Shown piece after piece: positions 6,407-14,615 of a stretch of 64,000 bases of DNA. Source of the stretch: Geobacter sp. UBA5730 (GTDB taxonomy: Bacteria; Desulfobacterota; Desulfuromonadia; Geobacterales; Pseudopelobacteraceae); the NCBI GenBank assembly GCA_002419465.1, contig DIGE01000009.1, forward strand, positions 1 through 64,000, written 5' to 3'. Positions within the stretch are counted from its first letter, which is position 1. Every line of letters starts with the position of its first letter. A program made the translations under genes and the position numbers. The notes beneath the pieces are model-generated. The model worked only from the letters and a program-made list of their open reading frames with translations. It did no database searches and had not been told where the DNA came from.

Positions 6407-7603
6407 CTACAGTGCAGGCCATTCCCCGCCGTCTACGATAACCGTTGGCAACCCCATCGGTCCGAGGACTTCCAAAAACAGCTCCGGATCAAACTGCTCC
6501 ATGTTCCAGACACCCGCTGCATGCCATTGCTTGGTCAGCATCATGATCGCCCCCACCACGGCCGGTACGCCGGTGGTGTAGCTGATGGCCTGGGATTGAA
6601 CCTCTTTGTAGCAGGCCTCGTGATCACAGATGTTATAAATGTAAACCTGTTTACGCTTGCCGTCCTTGATACCCCGCGCAATCACCCCGATGCAGGTCTT
6701 GCCCTTGGTGAGCGGTCCCAAGCTGCCGGGGTCGGGCAGCAGGGCCTTCAAAAACTGGATCGGCACGATCTTCTGGCCGCCAAACTCCACCTCGTCGATG
6801 CGGGTCATGCCCACGTTCTGCAGCACCTCCAGGTGCTTCAGATAGTTGTCGGAGAAGGTCATCCAGAACTGGGCCTTCTTGATACTGGGGATATGTTTGA
6901 CAATCGACTCCATCTCCTCATGGTAGAGACGGTAGCAGTTCATCGGTCCGATCCCTTCCGGGAAGTCGAAGACCCGTTTGGTGGAGAGTGCGGGTGACTC
7001 CACAAACTGGCCGTTTTCCCAGTGACGGCAGGTGGCGGTCACCTCGCGGATGTTGATCTCCGGGTTGAAGTTGGTGGCAAAGGGCTGGCCATGGGAACCG
7101 GCGTTGGCATCAATGATGTCCAGCTCCTCCACCACATCCAGATACTTCTTGGCGGCCAGGGCGGTGTAGACGTTGGTGACGCCCGGATCAAAACCTGAAC
7201 CCAAGAGGGCCATCAGGCCAGCCTGCTTGAACCTGTCCTGGTAGGCCCACTGCCAGGAGTACTCAAACCTGGCCGTATCAAGCGGCTCGTAGTTGGCGGT
7301 GTCCAGGTAGTCCACGCCGGTCTCCAGGCAGGCATCCATGATATGCAGGTCCTGGTACGGCAGGGCCACGTTGATCACCAGCATGGGCTGCAGCTGTTTG
7401 ATCAGGGCCACCAGTTCCGGCACGTTGTCGGCATCCACCTGGGCAGTCGTGATGCTGCCCCCCAGTTGAGCGGCGATGGCGTCGCACTTGGCTTTGGTGC
7501 GGGAAGCCAGGGTGATCTGGCTGAAGATATCGCGACGTTGGGCACATTTGTGGGCCACAACCTGGCCGACCCCGCCGGCCCCGATGATAAGGACGTTGCT
7601 CAT
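6407..7603 (-). CDS. Carboxynorspermidine/carboxyspermidine synthase (saccharopine dehydrogenase-like)
   Basis: This 398-aa protein begins MSNVLIIGAGGVGQVV, a Rossmann nucleotide-binding start, and belongs to the saccharopine-dehydrogenase-like family that condenses aspartate semialdehyde with a diamine, using NADPH. Family motifs include LLGSGFDPGVTNVYTALA and IGPMNCYRLYHEEMES. The reading frame is open 61 codons further upstream, but those codons lie inside the 3' end of speA and look non-coding. The ATG at 7603 gives the Rossmann start and follows a GGGGG-type RBS. It lies 4 bp after speA and immediately before nspC, so agmatine synthesis, condensation and decarboxylation are co-transcribed. 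Confidence 0.93.
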   Translation of the reverse strand: MSNVLIIGAGGVGQVVAHKCAQRRDIFSQITLASRTKAKCDAIAAQLGGSITTAQVDADNVPELVALIKQLQPMLVINVALPYQDLHIMDACLETGVDYLDTANYEPLDTARFEYSWQWAYQDRFKQAGLMALLGSGFDPGVTNVYTALAAKKYLDVVEELDIIDANAGSHGQPFATNFNPEINIREVTATCRHWENGQFVESPALSTKRVFDFPEGIGPMNCYRLYHEEMESIVKHIPSIKKAQFWMTFSDNYLKHLEVLQNVGMTRIDEVEFGGQKIVPIQFLKALLPDPGSLGPLTKGKTCIGVIARGIKDGKRKQVYIYNICDHEACYKEVQSQAISYTTGVPAVVGAIMMLTKQWHAAGVWNMEQFDPELFLEVLGPMGLPTVIVDGGEWPAL

Positions 7604-7607
7604 AATT

Positions 7608-9515
7608 TTATTCCCCCAGATAGGTATATCCCAGCAGTGTGCGATCGAGCAGTTCGATAAAGTGGCTGCTCTCCTCAATGGAGACCTTCTTGCGGGCCAC
7701 GTCCTTTTCCAGGTGTTCCCGCACCCGCTTGAGGATCTCCGGCCCCTTGTACTGAACGTATTTGAGGGTCTCCCAGGTGGCGTCACCGTTGATCACCGTG
7801 TCGATCATGTAGCCGGTTTTTTTGTTGAAGGTGATATGCACGGCGTTGGTATCGCCGAACAGGTTGTGCAGATCCCCCAGAATCTCCTGATAGGCGCCGA
7901 TCAGGAAGAAGCCGATGTAGTAATCCTCGTCCTTCTTGATCTTGTGCAACGGCAGGAACTTGGCCCGGCCGTTCTCGCCCACAAAACTGGTGATCTCTCC
8001 ATCGGAGTCACAGGTGATATCGGCAATCGAGGCCATCACATCCGGCCGCTGGTTGAGCCGCTGCAACGGCATGATCGGGAACAGCTGGTCAATGGCCCAG
8101 GAGTCAGGGATGGACTGGAACAACGAGAAGTTGGCAAAATAGGTCTGACGTAACGCCAGCTGGAAGTTCTGCAGTTCTTCGGGGATCGGCTTGATCTTCT
8201 CCACGATGACGTTGATCTTCTTGATGATCTTGGAATAGAGCCACTCGGCAATGGCGCGGTCCTGCAGGGTCAGGTAGCCCAGGTTGAACAGACTGACCGC
8301 CTCATTAATCAGCTGCAGGGTATCGTGGTAGTCCTCACGCAGCGAATAGCGGTCAAGACTCTTGTAGATATCCAGCAACTTCTTGACCGTGGGGGCCGGC
8401 TTTTCCATCTGCTCCAGGATCGCCTCGTAGTCCGGCATCAAATTCTGGGTATTGGTGTTGAGGATATTGGTCACCAGCACCGAATAGTGGGCCACCGTGG
8501 CCCGGCCCGATTCGGAGATGATGTTGGGACATTCTACGCCGGCTTCCTCGCAGATGTTCTTGATCTGGTAGATCACGTCGTTGGCGTACTCTTCCACCGT
8601 GTAATTGACGCTGGAAAAGTAGCTGGACTTGGAGCCGTCATAATCCACCCCCAGACCGCCACCAATATCGAGGTACTGGATATTGAGTCCCAACTTGCGC
8701 ATCTCGGCGTAGATCCGGGACGCTTCGATCAGGGCGGTTTTGATCTTGTCGATCTTGGTGACCTGACTGCCGATGTGCGAGTGCAGCAGATTAACGCACT
8801 CCAGCATCTCTGCCTCTTCCAGCATCCGGATGGCCGCCATGATTTCGGACATCCGCAGGCCAAACTTGGCATCCTCGCCGCCGGAGGTGGCCCATTTGCC
8901 GGTTCCCTTGGAGGAAAGCTTGACCCGAATCCCCAGCAGAGGCTTGATGCCGGTTTTTTTGGACAGTTCGATGATCTTTTCCAGCTCGAACAGCTTCTCC
9001 ACCACGATGGTGATGGTGTAGCCGACCTTGGTGGCGTACAGCACGGTCTCGATATACTCGGCATCCTTGTAGCCGTTGCAGATGATCGGCAGACCGTTGC
9101 CGGTGGAAATGGCGATGCCGGCCACCAGCTCAGGCTTGGAACCGACCTCCAGACCGATGTTGTAGCGCTTGCCGTAGCTGGCGATCGCCTCAACCACCTG
9201 ACGCTGCTGGTTGACTTTGATCGGATAGAAGGTCTGATACTTGGCCGGGTAGTCGTTTTCTGCAATGGCGCTGCGGAAAACCCGGTTGATGGAGGCGATC
9301 CGGCCCTGCAGCACATCCATGAATCGCAGCAGGATCGGCGGCTTGATCTTGCGCTTGATCAGGTCATCCACCAGCACCCGCAGGTCGATGGCGTTCTTGG
9401 AGTTGGACGACGGATGAACGCAGATGTTTCCCTTTTTGTTAATGGAAAACAGATCAGCGCCCCAGTTGTCGACGTTGTAGACCTTGGTGGATTCATTGAT
9501 TGACCAGCGCTCCAT
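7608..9515 (-). CDS. speA: Biosynthetic arginine decarboxylase
   Basis: A 635-aa SpeA-type PLP enzyme. The PLP lysine is in YQTFYPIKVNQQRQVVEAI (about K100). LEVGSKPELVAGIA, LHSHIGSQVTKI and YLDIGGGLGVDYDGSKS are characteristic, as is ESGRATVAHYSVLV. It converts arginine to agmatine in the cytoplasm, feeding aguA and aguB (about 50.7-52.6 kb). The start follows AGGAGGG. It is the first gene after the pnp terminator, so it should have its own promoter between about 9516 and 9570, although none is obvious by eye. Confidence 0.96.
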   Translation of the reverse strand: MERWSINESTKVYNVDNWGADLFSINKKGNICVHPSSNSKNAIDLRVLVDDLIKRKIKPPILLRFMDVLQGRIASINRVFRSAIAENDYPAKYQTFYPIKVNQQRQVVEAIASYGKRYNIGLEVGSKPELVAGIAISTGNGLPIICNGYKDAEYIETVLYATKVGYTITIVVEKLFELEKIIELSKKTGIKPLLGIRVKLSSKGTGKWATSGGEDAKFGLRMSEIMAAIRMLEEAEMLECVNLLHSHIGSQVTKIDKIKTALIEASRIYAEMRKLGLNIQYLDIGGGLGVDYDGSKSSYFSSVNYTVEEYANDVIYQIKNICEEAGVECPNIISESGRATVAHYSVLVTNILNTNTQNLMPDYEAILEQMEKPAPTVKKLLDIYKSLDRYSLREDYHDTLQLINEAVSLFNLGYLTLQDRAIAEWLYSKIIKKINVIVEKIKPIPEELQNFQLALRQTYFANFSLFQSIPDSWAIDQLFPIMPLQRLNQRPDVMASIADITCDSDGEITSFVGENGRAKFLPLHKIKKDEDYYIGFFLIGAYQEILGDLHNLFGDTNAVHITFNKKTGYMIDTVINGDATWETLKYVQYKGPEILKRVREHLEKDVARKKVSIEESSHFIELLDRTLLGYTYLGE

Positions 9516-9569
9516 AGACAGCCCTCCTCAACCTGCGTCTTATGCAGGATTTAGCCATGCCACGTCAAT

Positions 9570-9606
9570 AAAAAAAGGGGACGGGACTGCTGTCCCGTCC
9601 CCTTTG
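9570..9606 (-). terminator. Strong Rho-independent terminator downstream of pnp
   Basis: GGGGACGGGAC pairs with GTCCCGTCCCC around a short loop. Read on the minus strand the hairpin is followed by seven T residues. It separates the rimP-pnp operon from speA. Confidence 0.9.
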
Positions 9607-9623
9607 TAACGCACCTGTTTCAA

Positions 9624-11735
9624 TTAATCCTTTTCTTCGAGGGACTGACCCATGGCAGCCTTGCGTGAAAGCTTGATCTTGCCCTGTTTATCAACGCCGA
9701 TGCACTTGACCAGCACCTTGTCGCCTTCGCTGAGGATATCGGTGACATTCTTGACACGGTTTTCATCCAGCTCGGAGATATGCACCAGACCATCGGTACC
9801 GGGCAGCACCTCCACAAAGGCGCCGAACTCCATGATCTTCTTGACGGTACCCATGTACAGCTTGCCTTCTTCCACCTCGTCGGTCAGGCCGCGGATCATC
9901 TCGATAGCTGCGTCGCAAGCTGCCTTGTCGGAGCTGGCGATGTTGATCTTGCCGCTGTTGTCGGAGTCGATGTCGATCATGACACCGGTGGCCTCGGTGA
10001 TGCTGCGGATGGTCTTGCCGCCGGAACCGATCACGTCGCGGATCCGGTCAGGTTTGATCCAGATGGTGGTGATCCGCGGTGCAAAGGCAGACATCTCAGC
10101 ACGGGGGGCAGCCAGACACTGGGCCATCTTGCCCAGGATATGCAGACGGCCTTCCTTGGCCTGTTTAAGGGCCTGAGCCATGATCTCCTTGCTGACGCCG
10201 CCGATCTTGATGTCCATCTGCAGGGCGGTCACGCCGTCGGCGGATCCGGCCACCTTGAAGTCCATGTCGCCCAGATGATCTTCATCACCCAGGATGTCAG
10301 TCAGGATGGCGACCTTCTCACCTTCCTTGATCAGACCCATGGCAATACCAGCCACCGGCGCCTTGACCGGCACGCCGGCGTCCATCAGTGACAGACAGCC
10401 GCCGCAGACGGTAGCCATGGAGGAAGAGCCGTTGCTCTCCAGGGTCTCGGCCACAATCCGGATGGTGTAGGGGAACTCGTCGTGGTTGGGCAGAATGGCA
10501 GAGATGGCCCGCTCGGCCAGCATGCCGTGACCGATCTCGCGACGGCCCGGAGCCAGACGGAAGCTGGTCTCACCCACCGAAAAAGGCGGAAAGTTGTAAT
10601 GCAGCATGAACTTTTTGCGATATTCGCCGTACAGCGAATCCATCCGCTGCTCATCCTGTGAGGTGCCAAGGGTTGCGGCAGCCAGCACCTGGGTCTCACC
10701 GCGGGTAAACAGGGTGGAACCGTGGGCGCGGGGCAGCAGACCGGCTTCGATGGCAATCGGACGGACAGTTTTGGTATCACGGCCATCGATCCGGATGCCG
10801 GTCTCCAGTACGTCGTTACGCATACGGTTGTATTCGATATCCTCGATAAAGCCCTTGATCTCTTTTTCACGGCCAGCGTAGTCAGCGGCCAGGGTAGCGA
10901 CCACTTCCTCCTTGATCAGGCCCATGGCGGCGTAACGCTCCTGCTTGGCCTTGATCTTGTACGCCTGGGCAATCCGGTCGAAGGCCAGTTCCTGCACCTT
11001 TGCCTTCAGCTCCTGATCAGCAACCGGTGCGGGCACTGCACGCTTGGCAGGCGCAACCAGCGTGGCAAGTTTTTCCTGGGCTGCGAGGATCCCCTGCACT
11101 GCGTCCTTGGCAAAAAAGACCGCCTCCAGCAGATCTTCTTCAGAGACGAAATCAGCTTCGCCTTCAACCATAAAGATGGCGTCCTCGCCGGCAGCAACCA
11201 CAATTTCCATATCGCTGTTCTTCAGCTCTTCAGCCGAGGGATTGGCGATCAGCTTGCCTGCGACACGCCCGACCTTGACGCCGGCAATCGGTCCCTCGAA
11301 AGGAATGTCGGAAATCATCAGGGCGGCAGAAGCGCCGATCATGGAAAGGATGGCCGGGTCGTGGTCTTCTTCAGCGGAGATAACCGTGGCCATTACCTGG
11401 GTGTCGCAGAGGTAGCCTTCTGGAAACAGGGGACGGATCGGACGATCGATCAGACGGCAGATCAGGGTCTCGTCCTCCGAGGGACGCCCTTCCCGCTTGA
11501 AGAAGCTGCCGGGAATCTTGCCGCCGGCGTAGGTCTTCTCGGTGTAGTTGACCGTCAGGGGGAAAAAGTCCTGACCCGGCTTTGCTTCCTTGGTGCCCAC
11601 CACGGTCACCAGCACCATGGTATCGCCACTCTGTACCACCACTGCGCCGCTGGCCTGCTTGGCCATCTTGCCGGTGGAAATCTTGACCTGCATGTTGCCC
11701 ACGGTCGCTTCAACCCTTTGTTCGTTAAACTGCAT
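9624..11735 (-). CDS. pnp: Polyribonucleotide nucleotidyltransferase (PNPase)
   Basis: At 703 aa it has the full PNPase layout: an RNase PH domain 1, an all-alpha linker, RNase PH domain 2 (GIRIDGRDTKTVRPI, FTRGETQVL, GRREIGHG), then KH (IRDVIGSGGKTIRSI) and S1 (YMGTVKKIMEFGAFVEVLPG) domains. It degrades RNA 3' to 5' by phosphorolysis and can add tails; it is a core partner of the RNA degradosome. The ATG follows AAGGAG. It is the last gene of the translation cluster, separated from rpsO by a hairpin at 11828-11853, the classic rpsO-pnp arrangement. Confidence 0.97.
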   Translation of the reverse strand: MQFNEQRVEATVGNMQVKISTGKMAKQASGAVVVQSGDTMVLVTVVGTKEAKPGQDFFPLTVNYTEKTYAGGKIPGSFFKREGRPSEDETLICRLIDRPIRPLFPEGYLCDTQVMATVISAEEDHDPAILSMIGASAALMISDIPFEGPIAGVKVGRVAGKLIANPSAEELKNSDMEIVVAAGEDAIFMVEGEADFVSEEDLLEAVFFAKDAVQGILAAQEKLATLVAPAKRAVPAPVADQELKAKVQELAFDRIAQAYKIKAKQERYAAMGLIKEEVVATLAADYAGREKEIKGFIEDIEYNRMRNDVLETGIRIDGRDTKTVRPIAIEAGLLPRAHGSTLFTRGETQVLAAATLGTSQDEQRMDSLYGEYRKKFMLHYNFPPFSVGETSFRLAPGRREIGHGMLAERAISAILPNHDEFPYTIRIVAETLESNGSSSMATVCGGCLSLMDAGVPVKAPVAGIAMGLIKEGEKVAILTDILGDEDHLGDMDFKVAGSADGVTALQMDIKIGGVSKEIMAQALKQAKEGRLHILGKMAQCLAAPRAEMSAFAPRITTIWIKPDRIRDVIGSGGKTIRSITEATGVMIDIDSDNSGKINIASSDKAACDAAIEMIRGLTDEVEEGKLYMGTVKKIMEFGAFVEVLPGTDGLVHISELDENRVKNVTDILSEGDKVLVKCIGVDKQGKIKLSRKAAMGQSLEEKD

Positions 11736-11827
11736 ACTGTTCTCCTTTGGGTAGTGCGCTGGGGCCGTCGATACCTGGTCCGGCCACCGGACCAGCTATC
11801 CACGCCCCCAACACGGTTAATGAAACA

Positions 11828-11853
11828 GCAAAAGGGCCGTGCAGCCCTTTTGC
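11828..11853 (-). terminator. rpsO-pnp intergenic hairpin (attenuating terminator)
   Basis: GCAAAAGGGC pairs with GCCCTTTTGC around a 6-nt loop; on the minus strand it is followed by TGTTTC. As in other bacteria it may partly terminate after rpsO and serve as a processing site before pnp. Confidence 0.6.
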
Positions 11854-11907
11854 GAACCTACTGATCAAGCGGGCACCAGCCGGTTAAGCCGGATAGTGCC
11901 CGCCTGC

Positions 11908-12174
11908 TTACCTGCGGATACCGAGACGCTCAATCACCGTCTTGTAGCGATCCAAGTCTCTGGACTTCAGATAGTCAAGCATGCGACGACGCTGGCCGAC
12001 CAGTTTCAGCAGGCCGCGACGACTGTGGTGATCTTTCTTGTGCACCTTGAAGTGCTCAGTCAGATAGGTGATCCGCTCGGTCAGGATCGCAATTTGCACC
12101 TCGGGCGAACCGGTGTCACCTTCATGCTTCTTGAAATTGTTAATAATTTCCTGTTTTTTTTCAGTTGCCAGCAC
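11908..12174 (-). CDS. rpsO: 30S ribosomal protein S15
   Basis: The 88-residue product (LATEKKQEIINNFKKHEGDT, then GSPEVQIAILTERI, and a C-terminal GLLKLVGQRRRMLDYL) is a standard S15, which binds 16S rRNA early in 30S assembly. The start is the GTG at 12174, not an upstream ATG: AGGAGGAG lies at the proper distance and the protein then has the exact family length. It sits between truB and pnp on the same strand. Confidence 0.96.
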   Translation of the reverse strand: MLATEKKQEIINNFKKHEGDTGSPEVQIAILTERITYLTEHFKVHKKDHHSRRGLLKLVGQRRRMLDYLKSRDLDRYKTVIERLGIRR

Positions 12175-12276
12175 CTTTAAGCTCCTCCTGTCCAGCATGG
12201 GTAATATGTGTCGAAACACTGAAACAAAGTAAAAGGGATAATTACATATCACACCTTTACAACCGCTGTAAAGCAA

Positions 12277-13167
12277 TTAACTCGTTACAAAGCCCCGTTG
12301 CAGCACCAGCTGCCCTTGCTGCTGCCGGGCCACTGCCAGCAGGGTCCCATCGTCGCCAGTCAGGCAACAGCACTCCCCTTCGGCAAGCCCCGGCGCCCGG
12401 CAACCGTACGGCACCTGCCCGTTCCGCACCAGTCTGGCGCCGTCCTGTTCCAGCGCAATACGGGTCAGGTGAGCCAGCATGGCCAAGGGCGACAGCAGAT
12501 GAGATGACAACTGCCCGGCAGCCACCAAGGCTTCCAGTTGCTCCACGGTCAACGCATCAGCCAGCCTGAACGGACCGCTGACGGTTCGGCGCAGTTCGGT
12601 CAGGCAGGCGCCACATCCCAGGTTCCGGCCCAGGTCGTCGGCCAGGGTGCGAACATAGGTGCCTCGTGAGCAGCAGACCAACACGCGGGCAACGGGCGGA
12701 TCAAAGGCCACCAGCTCAAAACGCCGGATCGTGACTGGCCGGGCCGTCCGTTCCACCTCAAGCCCTCTGCGGGCCAGCTTGTAAAGCGGCTGTCCACCCT
12801 GTTTGACGGCCGAGTACATCGGCGGGATCTGCTCGATATCGCCGATCAAGGCTTCCATCGCCGTACGCAATCCGGTCTCCGTTACCATGGAGTAATCAGC
12901 CTCATGCAACGATGTGCCGGTGAAATCCAGCGTGTCGGTGGCCAAACCCAGCCTGAGCACCGCCTGATACTCTTTGATCCCCTCATCCAGAAAGGGAATC
13001 GCCTTGGTGCCCTCACCTACGGCGATCGGCAGCACCCCGGTGGCAAAGGGATCCAGGGTACCGGTATGACCGACTTTCTTGGTGCCGAGAATCCGGCGCA
13101 CACGATTGACAATATCGTGGGAGGTACAACCGGCAGGTTTGTCAATAATCAGAAATCCGTCTACCAC
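12277..13167 (-). CDS. truB: tRNA pseudouridine(55) synthase TruB
   Basis: The 296-aa protein begins MVDGFLIIDKPAGCTSHDIV and has the catalytic aspartate in GHTGTLDPFATGVLPI (about D39). YSAVKQGGQPLYKLARRGLE and CSRGTYVRTLADDLG are further TruB motifs. It makes pseudouridine 55 in the T loop of tRNAs. The start is a GTG overlapping the nrnA stop (GTGGTAG), so translation is coupled. The C-terminal region resembles a short PUA-like domain. Confidence 0.95.
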   Translation of the reverse strand: MVDGFLIIDKPAGCTSHDIVNRVRRILGTKKVGHTGTLDPFATGVLPIAVGEGTKAIPFLDEGIKEYQAVLRLGLATDTLDFTGTSLHEADYSMVTETGLRTAMEALIGDIEQIPPMYSAVKQGGQPLYKLARRGLEVERTARPVTIRRFELVAFDPPVARVLVCCSRGTYVRTLADDLGRNLGCGACLTELRRTVSGPFRLADALTVEQLEALVAAGQLSSHLLSPLAMLAHLTRIALEQDGARLVRNGQVPYGCRAPGLAEGECCCLTGDDGTLLAVARQQQGQLVLQRGFVTS

Positions 13168-14126
13168 GCAGCCTCATTCACCGCACGATAGACAATCCGC
13201 TTGACCTCTTCCAGGGTGCCGTCGACCGTGCCACCGGCAGCGTTGTGGTGTCCGCCGCCGCCAAAGGCCTGGGCCAGGGTGGCCACGTTGACCGCTCCCT
13301 TGGAACGGAAGCCGACCTTGAATTTGCGTTCTTCCAACTGACGAAGGAAGATCGCCACCTCCACCCCGGCCACTGAGCGGGGGTAATTGACAAATCCATC
13401 GGTCAACTCGGCGTTGGCACCGGTTGTGGCGTACATATCCAGGGTCACCACCAGTGAGGCGGCCTGCCCGTTGCGAATAAACTCCAGGGTTGGCAGGGCC
13501 ATGGCCAACAGTTCCAGCCGTTTGCGGGGCTGGCTTTCGTAAAGCTTTTCAGAAACCGTCCAGGCGTTCAGTCCACCCTGTTCCACCAGCTCACCGGCTG
13601 CCTCAAAGGCCTCACGGTTGGCGTTGGAGTAGCGGAAGGAGCCGGTATCGGTCAGTACCGCCACGTAGAGACAGAGGGCGGTATCATAGTCAGCGGTAAA
13701 ACCGAACGCTTTGGCAATCCGCCAGACTAAAAGTCCGGTGGCGGCAGCCTGTTCATCAATCAGATTGAGACTGCCAAACTGTTCGCAGGTCAGGTGATGG
13801 TCAAGGTTGATCGTCTGACCAATACGGGTAAAGGCGCCGAACTGCTTGCCAGCCCGCCGGAACTCGCCCACATCCAGCACAAAGGCCAGGTCAAACGACT
13901 GGTCAGGAATGTCTCCGCGTACCAGACCGGCACCTGGCAGAAAGCGGTACAGCTCTGGCACCGGATCAGCCAGATGCACGACCACCTGCTTGCCTACGGC
14001 ACGCAGAAAGGCCGCCATACCAAGCGAGGAGCCGATGGCATCGCCGTCAGGCCCCTCATGGCTGGTTATCAGAACGCTCCGGCTTTGGCGGATCGCCTCA
14101 ACTATCTTCTGAATTGTCTCCGTCAT
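13161..14126 (-). CDS. nrnA: DHH/DHHA1 phosphoesterase: oligoribonuclease / pAp phosphatase NrnA
   Basis: This 321-aa DHH-family protein has ITSHEGPDGDAIGSSL, the DHH box LDHHLTCEQF, LTDTGSFRYSN and the C-terminal DHHA1 signature FGGGGHHNAAGG. These proteins remove short oligoribonucleotides (nano-RNase) and dephosphorylate pAp, using Mn. I chose the ATG at 14126 (MTETIQKIVEAIRQS), preceded by GGAGGTGGG. An earlier in-frame start at 14159 would add 11 unconserved residues. The start overlaps the 3' end of rbfA by 29 bp. A DHH gene between rbfA and truB is the usual order in many bacteria. Confidence 0.93.
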   Translation of the reverse strand: MTETIQKIVEAIRQSRSVLITSHEGPDGDAIGSSLGMAAFLRAVGKQVVVHLADPVPELYRFLPGAGLVRGDIPDQSFDLAFVLDVGEFRRAGKQFGAFTRIGQTINLDHHLTCEQFGSLNLIDEQAAATGLLVWRIAKAFGFTADYDTALCLYVAVLTDTGSFRYSNANREAFEAAGELVEQGGLNAWTVSEKLYESQPRKRLELLAMALPTLEFIRNGQAASLVVTLDMYATTGANAELTDGFVNYPRSVAGVEVAIFLRQLEERKFKVGFRSKGAVNVATLAQAFGGGGHHNAAGGTVDGTLEEVKRIVYRAVNEAAW

Positions 14127-14469
14127 GGCTTGCGCCCACCTCCCGCAGCAGGGTGTCAATCCGCTGGCCGTACTCCTGAGAATGGTCGTATTTAAACAGA
14201 ATATCCGGTGTATAGCGCATATTCAGCACCTTGCCGACCTCACGGCGGATATGTCGGGCCGCGCTGTTCAAGCCTGCCTCTGAGCTCGTCTTGGCGGCCT
14301 CATCACCGATCACCGAAAAAAAGACCCGTGCCAGATGCAGGTCATCGGTCACCTCCACCCCGGTAATGGTGACAAATCCGATGCGGGGGTCGTTCAACCC
14401 CCGCATCAGGATGGTGGAGATGGTGGTATGGATGGTCTCTGCGACCTTGTCGGAACGTTTGTGTTGCAT
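14098..14469 (-). CDS. rbfA: 30S ribosome-binding factor A
   Basis: A 123-aa RbfA, a KH-type fold protein for late 16S rRNA maturation and cold adaptation. Motifs include RSDKVAETIHTTISTIL near the start, DPRIGFVTITGVEVTDDL, and the C-terminal LNMRYTPDILFKYD. No strong RBS precedes the ATG at 14469. It follows infB after a 122-bp inverted-repeat element, an unusual gap for this operon. Confidence 0.95.
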   Translation of the reverse strand: MQHKRSDKVAETIHTTISTILMRGLNDPRIGFVTITGVEVTDDLHLARVFFSVIGDEAAKTSSEAGLNSAARHIRREVGKVLNMRYTPDILFKYDHSQEYGQRIDTLLREVGASHDGDNSEDS

Positions 14470-14493
14470 GGTTATTTAACCCTATGAGTAACA

Positions 14494-14615
14494 GAAACGA
14501 GGATTTTTTCGATCTGGCTCTGGCAAGCAAGGCATGTTGCGGAGGCGTACACGGTAGTACGCCGCGCAAGACATGCTGAAGATTGACAGGGCCAGGGCGG
14601 AAAAAGACCGTTTCT
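14494..14615. repeat. 122-bp long palindromic element between infB and rbfA
   Basis: An imperfect inverted repeat spans the whole gap. The outer arms start AGAAACG (14494) and end CGTTTCT (14615). The inner arms (14532-14550 and 14557-14576) share GCATG...GGCGTAC / GTACGCC...CATGC around the loop ACGGTA. The right arm reaches the infB stop codon. There is no T run, so it is not a simple terminator. It looks like a dispersed palindromic repeat (REP/BIME-like or MITE-like) inserted in the operon; it may also be a processing site. Confidence 0.6.

Noticed and set aside
5768..6997. 409-codon plus-strand frame opposite nspC and the carboxynorspermidine synthase gene
   Set aside because: It is antisense to two well-supported enzymes; the composition (His, Gln and Leu-rich) is that of a reverse-strand shadow in GC-rich DNA, with no motif or RBS.
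7604..7786. Extended N-terminus (61 residues) of the carboxynorspermidine synthase
   Set aside because: These codons overlap speA in another frame, are Arg/Ser/Thr-rich and lack an RBS; the Rossmann fold starts at the ATG 7603.
8325..9503. 392-codon plus-strand frame opposite speA
   Set aside because: Fully inside speA on the other strand, with repetitive Asp/Gly/His-rich sequence and no domain.
10722..11864. 380-codon plus-strand frame opposite pnp
   Set aside because: Antisense shadow of PNPase codons running through the rpsO-pnp terminator.
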